Below are positions 31,898 through 43,857 of a DNA stretch of 64,000 bases, one piece after another. The stretch's first letter is position 1; each line of letters begins with the position of its first letter. Both the position numbers and the translations under genes were made by a program. A model generated the notes under the pieces. It saw only the letters and a list, made by a program, of their open reading frames with translations. It did not search any database and was not told the DNA's origin. The stretch lies in assembly GCA_031771865.1 (NCBI GenBank), contig JASISA010000027.1:1550001-1614000 (forward strand). Direction: 5' to 3'. The DNA comes from Nothophaeocryptopus gaeumannii (lineage: Eukaryota; Ascomycota; Dothideomycetes; Mycosphaerellales; Mycosphaerellaceae).

Positions 31898-33746
31898 ATG
31901 GAAAAAACAGAACACTGTGGCTTCACAGATCGGAACGACATGTCTCGAATATCTACAGACCTCAAGAACCCGAATTCTACGGGAGCCGGTGCGGAAGACA
32001 TGTTGCGTATTGCTGCCACAAAGGCTCGGCAAATACACGTAGCAATAGTAGGTGCGGACCAACGATCTAAACTCCGTCTGGACGTGTCCGCTAACGACCC
32101 TGTTACTCGCAACTAGGTAGGGGGTGGCTTCGCTGGACTTCGATGCGCTGATGTCCTCTTACAACATGGCTGCAAAGTCACAATTTTGGAGGCACGAAAT
32201 CGCCTTGGTGGACGAGTTGCGCAGAGTAATCACTTGGGTCACAAGGTGGATCTGTGAGTGCACAGTTGCAAAGGCATTCAGCTGTGTTTTACGTATCTGA
32301 CACGACACCAGAGGACCAAATTGGATACATGGCACTGATGATAACCCGATTATGGACATCGCCATAAAGACTGAGACGAAGTTGCATGCCTGGGATGAAG
32401 ACGCCCATGTCTTCGACGAAGATGGCAACGTGCTCGACAATGAGGAGGCCGAGAAACACAGCGAGCTGCTCTGGGATGATGGCGTGATAGCGCAGGCGTT
32501 CCGTCACTCAAATGAAAGCAATGAGTCCATCGACCCAAATCGGAGCCTCTATGATTTCTTCGTCGAGAAGAGCAAGTCGATGTTCCTGGATCAGTCCACG
32601 GACGAGGCGAAACGGAGACGAAAGACCTTTCTGCAATTCGCCAGCATGTGGGGTTGCTACATCGGATCACCCATCTCAAGGCAAAGCTTGAAGTTCTTCT
32701 GGCTTGAAGAATGTATAGAAGGAGAGAACCCATTCGTCGCCGAGACCTATCACAAGATCCTGTACCACGTCGCACAACCTGCGCAGGAAAAGGCAGACAT
32801 CCGACTCCACTGCGAAGTCGTCGAGTTCCACGCAGCCAAAGACAATGGCAGCGAACAAACTCAACCAAGCGTAAAGACAGCAGAAGGCCAAACCCTCCTC
32901 TTCGACGAAATTGTAATCACAACCCCTCTCGGCTGGCTAAAACGCAACAAACCAGCCTTCCACCCGTCCCTTCCCCAACGTCTCTCCCAAGCAATCAACA
33001 ACATTTCCTACGGCACCCTTGATAAAGTCTACATAAACTTCCCGTCAGCCTTCTGGGACTCCCCTCCCACCCCACCACCGCCCGAACGCCGCCACTCAAC
33101 AACCGGCCTCGACCCCTCCTACAAAACACCCAACGTCAGCGCGAAAACCGTCCCTCTCCACCAAGCCGCCTCTGGCGATCCACGCTCCACCCGTTTCCCG
33201 GGCTTCACGCATTGGCTCGCATCGACCTATGCGAGGGAGACAAATCCGGAGAAATGGATGCAAGAGGGTATGAATCTCGCTGCCCTGCAACAGGATTGCG
33301 CGCATCCGACGCTGTTGTTTTATATTCAAGGACCGCAGAGCGAACACATAGCCGACCTGGTAGCTTCCCATGCGCATGATCCTGAGGAGAAGGATAGGAA
33401 GTTGGTGGAGTTCTTTGAACCATACTTCTCCCTCCTGCCTAATTACGACGCTGATAAGCCGGATTGTGTTCCCACCGGTATCCTCACGACAGCCTGGGCG
33501 GGTGATCGCTTCGCAGGGTATGGGAGTTATTCGAATTTCCAGGTGGGGTTGGAGAAAGGTGATGAGGATATTGAGATTATGAGGAAGGGGATGCCGGAGA
33601 GGGGGTTGTGGTTGGCTGGAGAACATACGGCGCCGTTCGAGGCGTTGGGGACGAGTACAGGGGCTTATTGGAGTGGGGAGAAGGTGGGGGGGAGGATTGC
33701 GGCGGCCTACGAATTAAGTAGGAAAGAAGATGAAGGGGAGAGGTGA
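31898..33746 (+). CDS. FAD-dependent polyamine/amine oxidase
   Basis: Flavin amine oxidase, Fms1-like. Such enzymes oxidise spermine or acetylated polyamines and release H2O2. Three exons: 31898-32051, 32121-32253 and 32312-33746. Introns are 69 and 58 bp. The product is 573 aa. The first intron splits the dinucleotide-binding motif; joined it reads HVAIVGGGFAGLRCADVLLQ, followed by VTILEARNRLGGRVAQS and GPNWIHGTDDNP. The C-terminal FAD motif is AGEHTAPFEALGTSTGAYWS. A polar insert (residues around 330-380, Pro-rich then SGDPRSTR) sits mid-protein. No signal peptide and no C-terminal SKL-type peroxisomal tag (ends EDEGER). The exact amine substrate cannot be read from the sequence. Confidence 0.9.
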
Positions 33747-33817
33747 TCAAGAGATGGCTAGAAAGAGCTCCGCTCAAGCTGTGCACAAGAACTCCCCTCC
33801 ATTGACATAGATACTCT

Positions 33818-35082
33818 CTATAAACCACTCTTCTCATCATGATGATTCCCATTCAGCATCCCCAAACTATCCATCCTCCTCTTCCTACCATAAAACTCCT
33901 TCGCCCACTCACCAATTTGAAAACACCAGCCACCTGCAACCAGAAGTCCCGAAACCACATTCACGATCCTGATAAACAGAGCCGGTAATGAACTCCATTC
34001 TTCCGCAATCGTAAGCTGCAAAGGCTCAATATCAAACTTGACGAAAATCCCAGGCACATTATTCTCGGGAATCACACGCGATTGTTCTGTGACAGCGTAT
34101 TGATTTGTGAAGACAGTGTTCTTGCTGTAGCGTTTCGGGTGTTGGCTGAGACCGTCTTCGCCGGAGGAAGGGGATTCGTGGTACTTGTCGATTTTCCGCA
34201 GGGATTTGGCGTCGGTGGTGTAGATTGTGGGGACGATGGAGAGGTAGTATTGGAATTTGAAGAAGTGCTCGTCGGTGGCGGCGTAGGTGTCATCGAGCGG
34301 GTTGGTGAGGGACGGGTAGAAGGGGCCAAAGGAGAGTTCGTTTACTCGATGGCTGAAGTTGAATGCTGGATGGATGTTAGTGTCTTTGCTCAGAGCCACG
34401 CTGGGTTTGACATACCACTGTGGTCTAGGTGTTGGCCGAGCTCCGTATAGCCATGTCCTCTGGCGGTTATGTGGAAGTCGCCTTGGACTTTGTTCGCATG
34501 CATGCTCCCATATATTCTGCAGCTGTCCACTACTCTCCCTCGCACTAGTCTGGGTGTCTTCTTGAACTTTTTACTACTGTGCGCAGCTCCCAGATAGTCA
34601 TGTACATCCTCTTCTCTGTACTCTCCGGATCCTGGGTGGCCCGTCGAGTCTAATCGCTCCTCTTTCAATGCGCCGAGGGCGTGCATTCTGCCATCCCAGG
34701 TCCAGGAGTACCATATTGTGGGTTCTTTACGGAGTGCCGACCCCGCCAGTATCCGGTCTCCTGACGCATCTTGTACATTCACGTGCAAATCATCACACTG
34801 CATCGCCACAACGACATCGAGATTGATCTGCAAGTCATGGCCAACTCCTTGCTCAACAGCGAACGTATGTGTCGTCTCGCCTTCCCACCATCGCGTCAGT
34901 TCGCTCCATGTAAGTGTGAGAGACGCCGCGATCAACACTATTGTCCATACGCCGCCGGTGGATGTGCGAGTGGTATATGAGGGTTTCGTCTTAGGGAAGG
35001 CATCGAAAGCCTTGACTGCGCTCAGGGCGCTGGTCTCGCCGAAGTTGGACTCGTCGAGGCCCTTGTCCGTGAAGCCATTCAT
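33818..35082 (-). CDS. ERV41: Erv41/ERGIC2-type COPII vesicle protein
   Basis: ER-Golgi cycling membrane protein that pairs with Erv46 as a retrieval receptor. Two exons: 35082-34416 and 34365-33818. The 50 bp intron is 34366-34415 (gtatgt...catccag), giving 404 aa. A short cytosolic N terminus contains VKAFDAFPKTKPSYTTRTST, then TM1 (GGVWTIVLIAASLTLTW). The lumenal domain includes LQINLDVVVAMQCDDLHVNV, the segment DSCRIYGSMHANKVQGDFHI and the partly conserved AFNFSHRVNELSFGPFYPSL. TM2 is LFIRIVNVVSGLLVAGGWCF near the C terminus. The end (HHDEKSGL) lacks a classical KKxx. Convergent with the amine oxidase, with 71 bp between the stops. Confidence 0.94.
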
Positions 35083-35529
35083 CGGTGCGGTGGACAGCTC
35101 CGGCGCTGTCGAATGGCTCGTTTCGTTCTACCGGGGAAGCATTGAACAAGAAGCAATTCAATGTTCAGTCGCACGTGCTGCTGTCAAGTTAACACCTTGC
35201 AACTGCTGAGCCGCGTCGGATGTCTGAGTTGAGGCGTCCAGGGCGGAGACCCTGCAGCGGCATCTCTCGGACGCATCGGATCGGATCCACCTTCGAGACC
35301 TGCACCTTCACAACATCTTCCTCCATCTCATCATCCCCATCACTCCCGTACATCAATCATCACATTGAACCACAGTCACTGGCGAGGGGAGACATTTGAG
35401 TGAGGAGCGTTCCAATGCATTAAGTTACATGAACTTAGCTTTGGCCGCTACCATGATGGTCACCCTCGGATTCCGGATAACTTCCCTCCTCAGTACCAAA
35501 CTGCCATCATCGTCCTTCTTATACTCCAT
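35083..35529. other. intergenic, nothing recognised
   Basis: About 450 bp between Erv41 (5' side) and the dehydrogenase 3' end. No supported ORF. Confidence 0.5.
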
Positions 35530-36314
35530 CTACCATGGCACCTCTTCCATCTGATCATTCTCGAACTGCCAGAACCCAGGCTTGAACTTCCCCTTCTCCG
35601 CCAACGTCAGCTCTACTGCCGAGACAGCCCCTACCAATGGGTCCTTCACGCCGCGATACCCATTGAAAGCCGTCTTGCAATGTCCAGGGTTCACTACACT
35701 CCATGCGACGTCTTCATTTGCATTGCCCATCTCCACAGTCAGCAGGTTCAGTGCTGCCTTAGAGATCGAGTATGGAATTTTCGAAATCTTTGGATTGGCC
35801 CCGCTCGTCACCAAGCCAAAAGATCCGCGCGCTGAAGACACGTTGATGACCCTCGGATCGCTAGACTTTCGCAGCAGCGGCAGGAACATTGTTGAGACCA
35901 GCGCGACGGACGTCACATTGGTGTCCATGATGTTGTTGTACACGTCTCGAAAGTCGGAAAGCTTTTCGAGAGAACCTCCGGCAGTGCCAGCATTGTTGAT
36001 TAGGACTGGAATATCAGCTCGAGCTCCGCTTGAGAAGATGGAGATGTGAACTCACCATCTAGCCTGCCATATTTAGTCTCGATCTCCTCCACTACCTTTG
36101 CAATGCTCTGATCATTGTTGACCTCAAGCTCTGCGGCATGGAAGTCGGATTTTAGACCGAGGACTTGAAGCTCATCAATGGCCTTCTGCGCATGTGATCT
36201 GTCTCTCGAGGTCAAAATGATGGAAGTTTCGGAGGATCGTTGCGCCAGTCCCTGGACGATTCCGAATCCAATGCCTCTATTTCCGCCGGTGACCAGAATG
36301 ATTTTGCTCGCCAT
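35530..36314 (-). CDS. short-chain dehydrogenase/reductase (classical SDR)
   Basis: NAD(P)-dependent oxidoreductase. Two exons: 36314-36056 and 36005-35530. The 50 bp intron is 36006-36055 (gtgagt...ttccag), giving 244 aa. Classical SDR motifs are in place: cofactor site TGGNRGIG at residues 9-16, NNAG (in VLINNAGTAGG), the catalytic serine region VINVSSARGSFG, the active-site YSISK, and the PG turn in WSVVNPGHCKTAF. The length is standard. A carbonyl-reductase-like role is plausible, but the substrate is unknown. No membrane segment or targeting signal is evident. Confidence 0.92.
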
Positions 36315-37284
36315 ATTTTGTTTCCAGTGGTCCTAAACAAGAGGTGAATGTTGCCTTACGGAATCTAGGAAATACCATCTGCTGCCGGACAGGAAGATGC
36401 TCTGCTATATACTTGCTTTTTGCGTATTGTACCAATGGCTTGCTCCGTTAACACCTCCATTTCCGAGCGGATACTGCTCTTTTGAGAGGGCGTCCGAACC
36501 CACGGCTATGCTGCGAGGTTGGTAAGGCTTGAACGGCGTATCGTGTTCGAATGTTCCTGGGCGGCCTGCGGAGGGTTAAAAGTTGTAAAATCCGTCCGGC
36601 GGCGTTCGCCCAAAACGGCAACCAGTTTGCAGAGAGCACAGACCTAAAAAGTCTTGGTCATCCTGACCAGCTCTCGTGACATTTAGGACGTATATCGCTG
36701 CACATGTCTCGAAGAACACTGCTAGAAAGTACTTGGATCACAAACTACGACTGAAGCAACCGCTGTTGGTAACAGAGAAATGCAAAGCGCATCGACAAAA
36801 TGAAGTTCAGACACGCTTCGCCCACGCTACAAACTCGATCTACAACGATTTCAACGCCCTTGGCATGGAAGCCAGCAACAAAACTCTTGGTTCTCGTGAA
36901 ACGCCTCGAACACACTCGTAACGGATATGACGAAGAAATGGCTGTTTGGGATTCGAGGCCGAGGGCGAGCGGCGTGAGGGGGTCGAGGGTGGTCGATCCG
37001 AGTAGTTTTCCCAGTTCGCCGCCAGGGCATTCGATGGGTGGTGCTTCTGCGGTGGCGGACAGGACTGCGAGTGATGTTGTGGATGGGTTGACGTAGTCCT
37101 GCAATGAGTAGTCCTGTGTCTGTGAGGCCTCCCACGAAAATCGGACAAATGAGGCTAGTCGGCCCGCAAGTTGAAGTCGAGGCGTCTTTGGAGGTGCACA
37201 GCCTTGTTGCTCATCGACCTCGACATCCGATGTTCGTCAGTCACCCATTCCTCATCGTGAGACAAACACTTTATAAGATGCCCA
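36315..37284. other. intergenic divergent upstream region, SDR / HET gene
   Basis: Nearly 1 kb. Overlapping open frames occur on both strands at 36680-37150, without family resemblance. It presumably contains both promoters. Confidence 0.45.
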
Positions 37285-39129
37285 ATGACTCGTGTGCAAG
37301 GTGCTCAACGCCTGCGTACGCAGGCCGAGCGCCGAATCAGGACACAAGCAAATCTGGCCAATCCATACCAGCCGCTGGATGCTACTCACTCAGAGATTCG
37401 ACTCCTGCAACTGGAGCCTGGCCGCAACAAGTCGAAGCTCCAGGGGCGATTCATCATTGCACGGCTCCCAGACGTAGCCACAACTTCATACGAGACCGTC
37501 TCATACTGCTGGGGTCGCAGTAAGAAGAGATACCTGATCTACGTACAAGACATCCCAATCCTGGTTCCGAGAAGCGCCTTCCGAGCATTACGTCGATTTC
37601 GCCTTGAAGATGGACCACGCCTGATATGGATCGACTCTGTGTGCATAAACCAGCGCAACATGGCAGAGCGGGCCGCGCAAGTTGCCATGATGGATCGGGT
37701 CTACAGTCGCGCTTCCAACAATATTATTTACCTGGGCGAAGACGATGGCACTGTAGAGTTTGCCATGCGCGGAATTTCGTCGCTTTGTTCTGAAATCAGA
37801 CGTGAGACCAACGACTACAGAGACTTCATTGCCACTGTTCGGCCTCAAGGCTCCGGAATTATGGTAATTCCCGGCGCAACATTTACAGTTCCGTTCAGCA
37901 TCGTTGCTATCCTGAAAGTCCTTTCTCGACCGTGGTTCAAGCGTCTCTGGATTGTGCAAGAGGTTTCACTGGCTCGGTCAAATACCTGCTTTTGCGGTCC
38001 GTACGAAGTGCCACTCATGGATGTACTCAGAGTGGGAACTTGGCTCCTCTATAAATACAAAGCACTGCCGTGGTACTGCGAGCCTTATTGGCATGTGCTC
38101 GTTACTGCCAGCCGACTTTACGACTTGGTTGAACACGATCACGGCTGGTTTGTGCGAGATCCCCAACGCTCGCCCTTGACCAGACTCCTCCACGGTCTCA
38201 TGGGCTGCAGAGCCACCGAGCCGAAAGATCACATCTATGGCATGCTCGGGCTGTATCAAAAGCAGGCATCCTTACCAATTCCCGAGCCATTGATCCCAGA
38301 CTACACGAAAACACGAGCAGAATTATTCACTGCCGCTACTGTCCTTTGCATGCAAGAGGGTCATCTAAATGTCTTACAGCTGGTCGATTCTAGGCCTGAA
38401 GGTCAAGACCAGGCCGATCTACCAAGCTGGGTGCCTGCGTGGGATGAGGCGCCAAAAACTCAGGAACACAACATGTCTGTTGCACTGCACTTCGACACTG
38501 CAAATGGCACACATGTACAAATCGACAACTTTACGGAGAGCACGATAAGTCTGTCAGGCTTCACAATCGATACTGTCAGCAGCTGTCGACCGCCCTGCGA
38601 TAGCAACGAGCAGGTAGCAGAACTGCTGAGCAACGCGGAGCAACACTTGCAAGGTACTCCGGCCGGTAATACTGACGAGGAGAGCCTTGCCGTCACGTTA
38701 CTTACCGATCGTCTGGACACTGAAGATCGTGCCACGCAAGAAGATGTCGTTGGAGTCAATAACTTGATCGACTACTTACGTGCCGGGGGTGACATAACGG
38801 CCCCGTTCAGATGGGATGGCGACTGTCCACTGAGCCCATGGTTCCTGAGTATACGTCGCTATGCTGACTTATGCGGATGTGCTTGCATGAATCGACGCTT
38901 CTTCGTGACAAATTCGGGCCGTGTTGGTCTTGGGCCCAAATTTATGCGCAATGATGATGTTGTTGCTTTGTTGTATGGTGGTAGGACACCCTTCTTGCTC
39001 CGTCGACATGACTCCGATGGGGCTTTCAGACTAGTGGGTCAGTGCTACTTGCATGGAGTGATGCATGGCGAAGCAGTCCGTAAGCATTGTGATCAGGCTG
39101 GATTGGATGAAGTGTTTTGCATTAGATGA
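37285..39129 (+). CDS. HET-domain (heterokaryon incompatibility) protein
   Basis: Single exon, 614 aa. The HET domain occupies roughly residues 60-230, with all hallmark blocks: YETVSYCWGRSKK at 69-81, LIWIDSVCINQRNMAERAAQ, VAMMDRVYSRASNNIIYLG and RPWFKRLWIVQEV. Downstream, TEPKDHIYGMLGL and IPDYTKTRAELF are the usual post-HET blocks. HET proteins mediate cell death on fusion of unlike hyphae, but most genomes encode dozens and most are not proven incompatibility genes. No NACHT, WD40, ankyrin or prion-like partner domain is fused. The long C-terminal region (400-614) has no recognised domain. An overlapping ATG in another frame (37279) leads to no family sequence. Confidence 0.93.
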   Translation: MTRVQGAQRLRTQAERRIRTQANLANPYQPLDATHSEIRLLQLEPGRNKSKLQGRFIIARLPDVATTSYETVSYCWGRSKKRYLIYVQDIPILVPRSAFRALRRFRLEDGPRLIWIDSVCINQRNMAERAAQVAMMDRVYSRASNNIIYLGEDDGTVEFAMRGISSLCSEIRRETNDYRDFIATVRPQGSGIMVIPGATFTVPFSIVAILKVLSRPWFKRLWIVQEVSLARSNTCFCGPYEVPLMDVLRVGTWLLYKYKALPWYCEPYWHVLVTASRLYDLVEHDHGWFVRDPQRSPLTRLLHGLMGCRATEPKDHIYGMLGLYQKQASLPIPEPLIPDYTKTRAELFTAATVLCMQEGHLNVLQLVDSRPEGQDQADLPSWVPAWDEAPKTQEHNMSVALHFDTANGTHVQIDNFTESTISLSGFTIDTVSSCRPPCDSNEQVAELLSNAEQHLQGTPAGNTDEESLAVTLLTDRLDTEDRATQEDVVGVNNLIDYLRAGGDITAPFRWDGDCPLSPWFLSIRRYADLCGCACMNRRFFVTNSGRVGLGPKFMRNDDVVALLYGGRTPFLLRRHDSDGAFRLVGQCYLHGVMHGEAVRKHCDQAGLDEVFCIR

Positions 39130-39671
39130 TCCCAACAAGTGTTGCTCTCGGACTTCTCAAACAACGTCTCACATTCCGAGGAAACGAGAGTGAGAGGTTC
39201 ATTTCTCCGAGCCAAGAATTGAGACGCTGCATGCCAGACGTGCCTCGTGGTGGCGAGGTTTCACAATAGGTCAGGTATGACTCCTCGAATCCTTCGCAGG
39301 CAACACATCGCTGCACGCCACACCCAGAACACATAAAAGCCTCCTACGACCATCACTTCCTGCTCTGCTTTCCTCTCCAGCTCTCTTCGCCTGAAGGCTA
39401 AGATCAAGTGTAGTATCTGTTCTTCCGCAGGGTAACACCTCGGACATGGCTCCTCAAAGCCATCCTTTACACCCGAATTTCTTTGAAACCTGCCCGCGTG
39501 GCCGCTGTGTTTTAATTCATGCTGCGAGAGCACTGTGTCGCTGGACATGCACTTCCTCCGGCTGATGCGAATATCATCTTTTCATCGATGGTCTGGCGGC
39601 TGTTGACGCTGCTGGATGTTGGAGAAGAGACCTGAGCCGGGACATTTAAAGATCTGCTGGTCCTTCGCCCT
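39130..39671. other. convergent intergenic region
   Basis: About 540 bp between the convergent HET and DUF6536 genes. Nothing recognised. Confidence 0.5.
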
Positions 39672-41976
39672 TTAATCTATCGCATCAGGACTCGTTTTGC
39701 CAGCATAGAGACGCTCTGCGGAGACTTCATCGACGTCGTAACTCGTGAAGGTGCAATGCCCAACATCTTTGGTGCCCTCTTTGACGACCTCGCCCCAACT
39801 GACAGGCAGGTACGCGGCGTCGACATCTTCAGCCGGGCGATGGCAAGCCGCAGAGATGGCGATTGAGCAGGATCCTACAAGCGACATCTGTGGGTGCACA
39901 TCTCGTCGTGCTGTCAAAATTACGAAGAATAGTAGAGGTACACCACAAAGTCCCGTGAGTAGAATCGGCAAACAGGCGTAACTGACAGTAGAAGTTTCTT
40001 CTCCAGATGCATCGATTGGATCGCCGTCGCTTTGGTAGCGCGCAAGCCGAGTGAGGAAGAGACTCTGCGAGACGAGCCAGTGAAGCAGCATGCTAAAACC
40101 TAGGAGTGGTAGGCTATATCGATACGGAAGTTGAAGGTAGTAGGTCGACTTTTGCTGCCCTCTGGGTGTCGACACGCGCAACGGCTTCTTTCGTAGGTAG
40201 TATCCATTCCATTCTGCGGCTTGCAGCATGGAGGTGAACAAGCCGTTGTAAGCGATGTAGATCAGGCTGAGGATGGCTTGAGGTGCGTTGGCTCGTAGAA
40301 CGGCGGACAGAAGACCAGCGAGTCCTGGCATACCCTTCATGATAACAGTAGACGCATCGTATGCTCCGAAGCTCGTTGACATAGGAGATGCACCTCCGAG
40401 TTCTTTTGCGGATGCCAGACCCATACCAAAGATAATTAGCGACGTGACGAAGGCCAGCCCGCCAATGCCAACGGTTGCCGTCCAGCGCCGAATGCTCGCA
40501 GCGACCCATAGCCGTTGATAGTGTTCGATTTTCCTAGGTGGCAGAGTGTAAAGTCCAGTGCGAGCGCGGGGATCGCTTTGCAGAACGTCTTGTTTGTCCA
40601 TCCAACATCGGTCCTTCGTCATGCTGTCGGGTTCTTCCAAGAAACTAGCGACAGCGTCTCCGACGGTGACTAACGTCGTCTCTTTTTGGCGCAAAAATGT
40701 CCAAAGCATCGCACTACACTTGATCACATTGCAGATGATGACCGCTACCATAATGTGTAACGAGAATTGCAGTCGGCAGTGGGGCGCGACTAGCCTTGAC
40801 AAGCAGTGATTCACTTTGTGGTTGTTGACTTTCCATGGCACTCCAGCGGTCATGTTTTGGCGAACGGTGTCTGTATTGCAGTAGCCGGAGGGGTAGACCT
40901 CCGTGGACATTTCATAGGAACTGTTGCTGCAAATCCAGTCGTAGGTTCCAGTTGACCCCGAACGAGATTCCTGGGGCGCTTGGTAGTAGACGAATGAATT
41001 GTCCTCTGTGCTATGCTCAGCATCGACAATCACGAGTACGTCCGTGCGACCATTCAAAACGAGAGCTCCATAGTTGGTTATACACTCTACAGTCGTCAGA
41101 TTCTGAATTAGAGAAATATTGGTGGATTCTGCAGCGTTGGAGAACCAGGTCTGTGTTTCAAGAAGCTCCTTCTCTCCTAGTCCAGAACCAGTGGTATTGT
41201 AGGTGCCATTAACAGTTCCGTTCTGATATAGTATGACACTTGTAGAGACGTTCGCACCTTCGAGGAAGCGCTGATCTGCTGCAAACACCTCTTGCGAACG
41301 GTCAGCTTGCTCTGTTGTAGTGCACGAGCGCTGACTCACCATATGTGTGTATATCTCTAAGCTTGAAGATTACGGAGTTGTAGAGCAAGTGGATTGGTAC
41401 GCTGCTAACGGCCAGTGCCAGCCAGACGAACGTACGATGTCGTGGTATCTTGCCGAACAGATTGCGGATGCCGATGACGCCGATGTCAAGCCAGCGTCCT
41501 TCGACGTGGGCCTTGTCGACATCTTTCCGTGTCGGAGAACTGAGGCATTGCATGGTATAGTTCGAAGCGCTCAGGAGGAGTGAGCTAAGCACGTTGATGA
41601 CGACGTGTAGGCCAGTAGACCAGCTGTCAGAGGTACTGCAAGAACCCTCGAATATGGTCCCGATGCCATCGACTGTTGGGAAGTGTGCAAATGTGATTGC
41701 TACCCCAATGTTCAATAGGAGAATCACCAGTGTGGAAACCGCCGAACATGCTACGCCGAATTTCCAGCCCTGAAACCTTCCAGATATCTGCGGCTGGTGT
41801 GATCTTCTAGGTATGGAGGTTGTTGAATGTTCAACTTTCGAATCTATCAATGGAGCGAGGTCGTCGAAAGATGCCGTATCCTGGTCATGTTCAGAAGCTA
41901 GTGATCTACACGCCTTGGGCGGTAGAGTAGCGTTGCGCCTGAGTCCAGTCAGTGTAGAAAGCGCGACCGGTTCCAT
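39672..41976 (-). CDS. DUF6536-type fungal multi-pass membrane protein
   Basis: Two exons: 41976-41340 and 41290-39672. The 49 bp intron is 41291-41339 (gtgagt...cgcaag), giving 751 aa. The N-terminal third has the recognisable DUF6536 pattern: GWKFGVACSAVSTLVILLLN, then GIGTIFEGSC, LHVVINVLSSLLLSASNYTM with QCLSSPTRKDVDKAH, WLDIGVIGIRNL, and SSVPIHLLYNSVIFK. A large, probably extracytoplasmic segment follows, with many N-glycosylation sequons (NVS, NGT, NTT, NIS, NLT, NSS, NMT). At least five more membrane segments then lead to a C terminus of about 110 residues. Function unknown. It is common and multi-copy in moulds. It faces the HET gene tail to tail. Confidence 0.85.
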
Positions 41977-42499
41977 GACCTCCTGTCTCAGTTAGTGAAA
42001 TGAGAGATGCACGATTCTCAGTGTACTTCAGAAGAGCAAATGCGCCTGAAACGCGACATTGTGAGTCCAATAGCACGGTAAGGCTGAGAGGCAGCCTCGC
42101 GAATCGCCATGCGTGCGTTCCCATTCTCGGACGCATGGCGTCTAGCCGTGCGACAGCATATGCAAGCTTCCTCCCCAGCCTCTCATCGCAATCACGGATA
42201 GGTCCATCGTGCGAGATGGTAGGGTGAATATGAATATGAATGTTGAGATTGTTCATAAGCGAGAACAGCTGAAGCGGAATACCTGTACATTGAAAGCAGA
42301 GGTGAGTTCACTTTCTCGGTCTTGGCAGATAATTGAAGCCATTTGACGGCCATCCTCTCATAATTTGGCTGGAAGTCCGTCAAAGCTGACTTTTGCCCAT
42401 CAAAGAAACTCTACACCAAGCCGGGTCTGCCATGACACGAAGGTGACAAAAGACAGGCTCGCTCTCGACCTTCGACTTTGCATCTTGTGGGAAGCAAAG
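41977..42499. promoter_or_regulatory. divergent promoter region, DUF6536 / translin
   Basis: 523 bp between divergent start codons, with no supported ORF. Both promoters must lie here; no specific element identified. Confidence 0.4.
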
Positions 42500-43505
42500 A
42501 TGGCGGCCAACGGCAGCAGTGGACTGATCCAGTCTGGTATCTTTGAGAACCTCCAGGCCAAGATCGATGAGGATACCGCGTACGTTGAAAAAGAGCTTGA
42601 CATTACTGCCTGTTCGAGACTGACTTTTTGTGAACAGCGTCAAGGACGTATGTTTCGAGCTCATAACCTAACGGCATCGATTGACGACCTCATCAGCAAC
42701 TCCGCGACATCGTCCAGAACCTCGAGCAGCAGAACCGAACTACGCAGTCTATCTTGTCCAGAGCTCACTCCACGCCTACCGCGGCTCGTAGGTTTTGCCG
42801 CATCATTAGAACAGAAACAAAGACTCCGGCTTACGACATGGAACTAGTACCAAACCTGGTATCAATTGCACATGCGAACATTCAAGAAGAAGTCAAGACC
42901 ATCCAGCAGTTATCCGGGGTAGCGTCCAAGCACCCTTACTACCGATTCAACTATGCATGGCAGAAACAGGTTGAAAGCTCGGTATGCACCAATCCCCTGA
43001 CAGAGTGGAAATGCCAAATGAGTTCCAATCACTAACTCGGACTTGGTGCAGACATTCTCCATCCTCCTCTGCGGCTGGCTCGGCGGCTTCAACAAAAATG
43101 AGACAGGCAAACTTCTGACCATCGAAGAAGTTGGCGAGATCATGCAAGGTACCACAACCTACCACTCTTCTTTACTCCCGCATTTTTGACTAACATATCC
43201 CACAAGTTCCCGTCAACGTCAAAGACCGCGATACCTTCCACCTGACGATCGAGGAGTACCTCCTGGCCCTCATCTCCCTCCTGGACGAACTCTCTCGACT
43301 GGCGCGCAACTCGGTCACCCTGGGTGACTACCGTCGACCGCTGCAGATCAGCCAGTTCATCAAGGATGTCTTTGCGGGCTTTCAGATTCTGAACCTGAAG
43401 AATGATGTGTTGCGGAAGCGGAGCGACGGGGTGAAGTATAAGGTTAAGGAGGTTGAGGATGTGGTGTATGATTTGAGTCTGAGGGGATTGTTGCCGAAGG
43501 AGTGA
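42500..43505 (+). CDS. translin
   Basis: Single-strand nucleic-acid-binding protein; with TRAX it forms the C3PO ribonuclease complex in other eukaryotes. Six exons: 42500-42579, 42638-42647 (10 nt), 42697-42787, 42848-42981, 43052-43148 and 43207-43505. Introns are 58, 49, 60, 70 and 58 bp. The product is 236 aa. Joined sequence reads IFENLQAKIDEDTAVKDQLR, then DIVQNLEQQNRTTQSILSRA, HSTPTAALPNLV, HPYYRFNYAWQKQVESSTFS, LLTIEEVGEIMQVPVNVKDR and TFHLTIEEYLLALISLLDEL. These are the standard translin blocks. The all-helical fold, family length and C-terminal end (LSLRGLLPKE) all agree. The small second exon is required to keep frame and family sequence. Confidence 0.93.
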
Positions 43506-43857
43506 GCTGTAAAACCGAGAAAGAGTTTGGCGGAAGCTATGCGACTCTCATCGAAGTCTGTTCACGGAGACATGGGAGGGTTTGCAAGAGAGACGTTGCC
43601 AACGGCTGCGTTGCATTGCAAGTATGGTGCGCCAGAAGCCTCCAGAGCCAATGCGACGTAAGTAGCCGGGTTTTCTGGACATGCCCAAGGAGTGATGTTC
43701 TCCAGCTTACCCAGGCGCCGTGCTTCGACCCGACTTAGAGCAGAGAAAAACTTTTCGCGGCATACGCGAGGTATCCCAAACGCCATGCGATGCTGAACTC
43801 CTGTGGTCCCATATCATGACATACTTGTACACGGAGTATCCCCATCAGACTATGCTC
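43506..43857. other. convergent intergenic region
   Basis: 350 bp between the convergent translin and Tim9 genes. Nothing recognised. Confidence 0.5.

Noticed and set aside
32350..32868. 172-codon minus frame inside the amine-oxidase gene
   Set aside because: Antisense shadow of a well-supported FAD oxidase exon.
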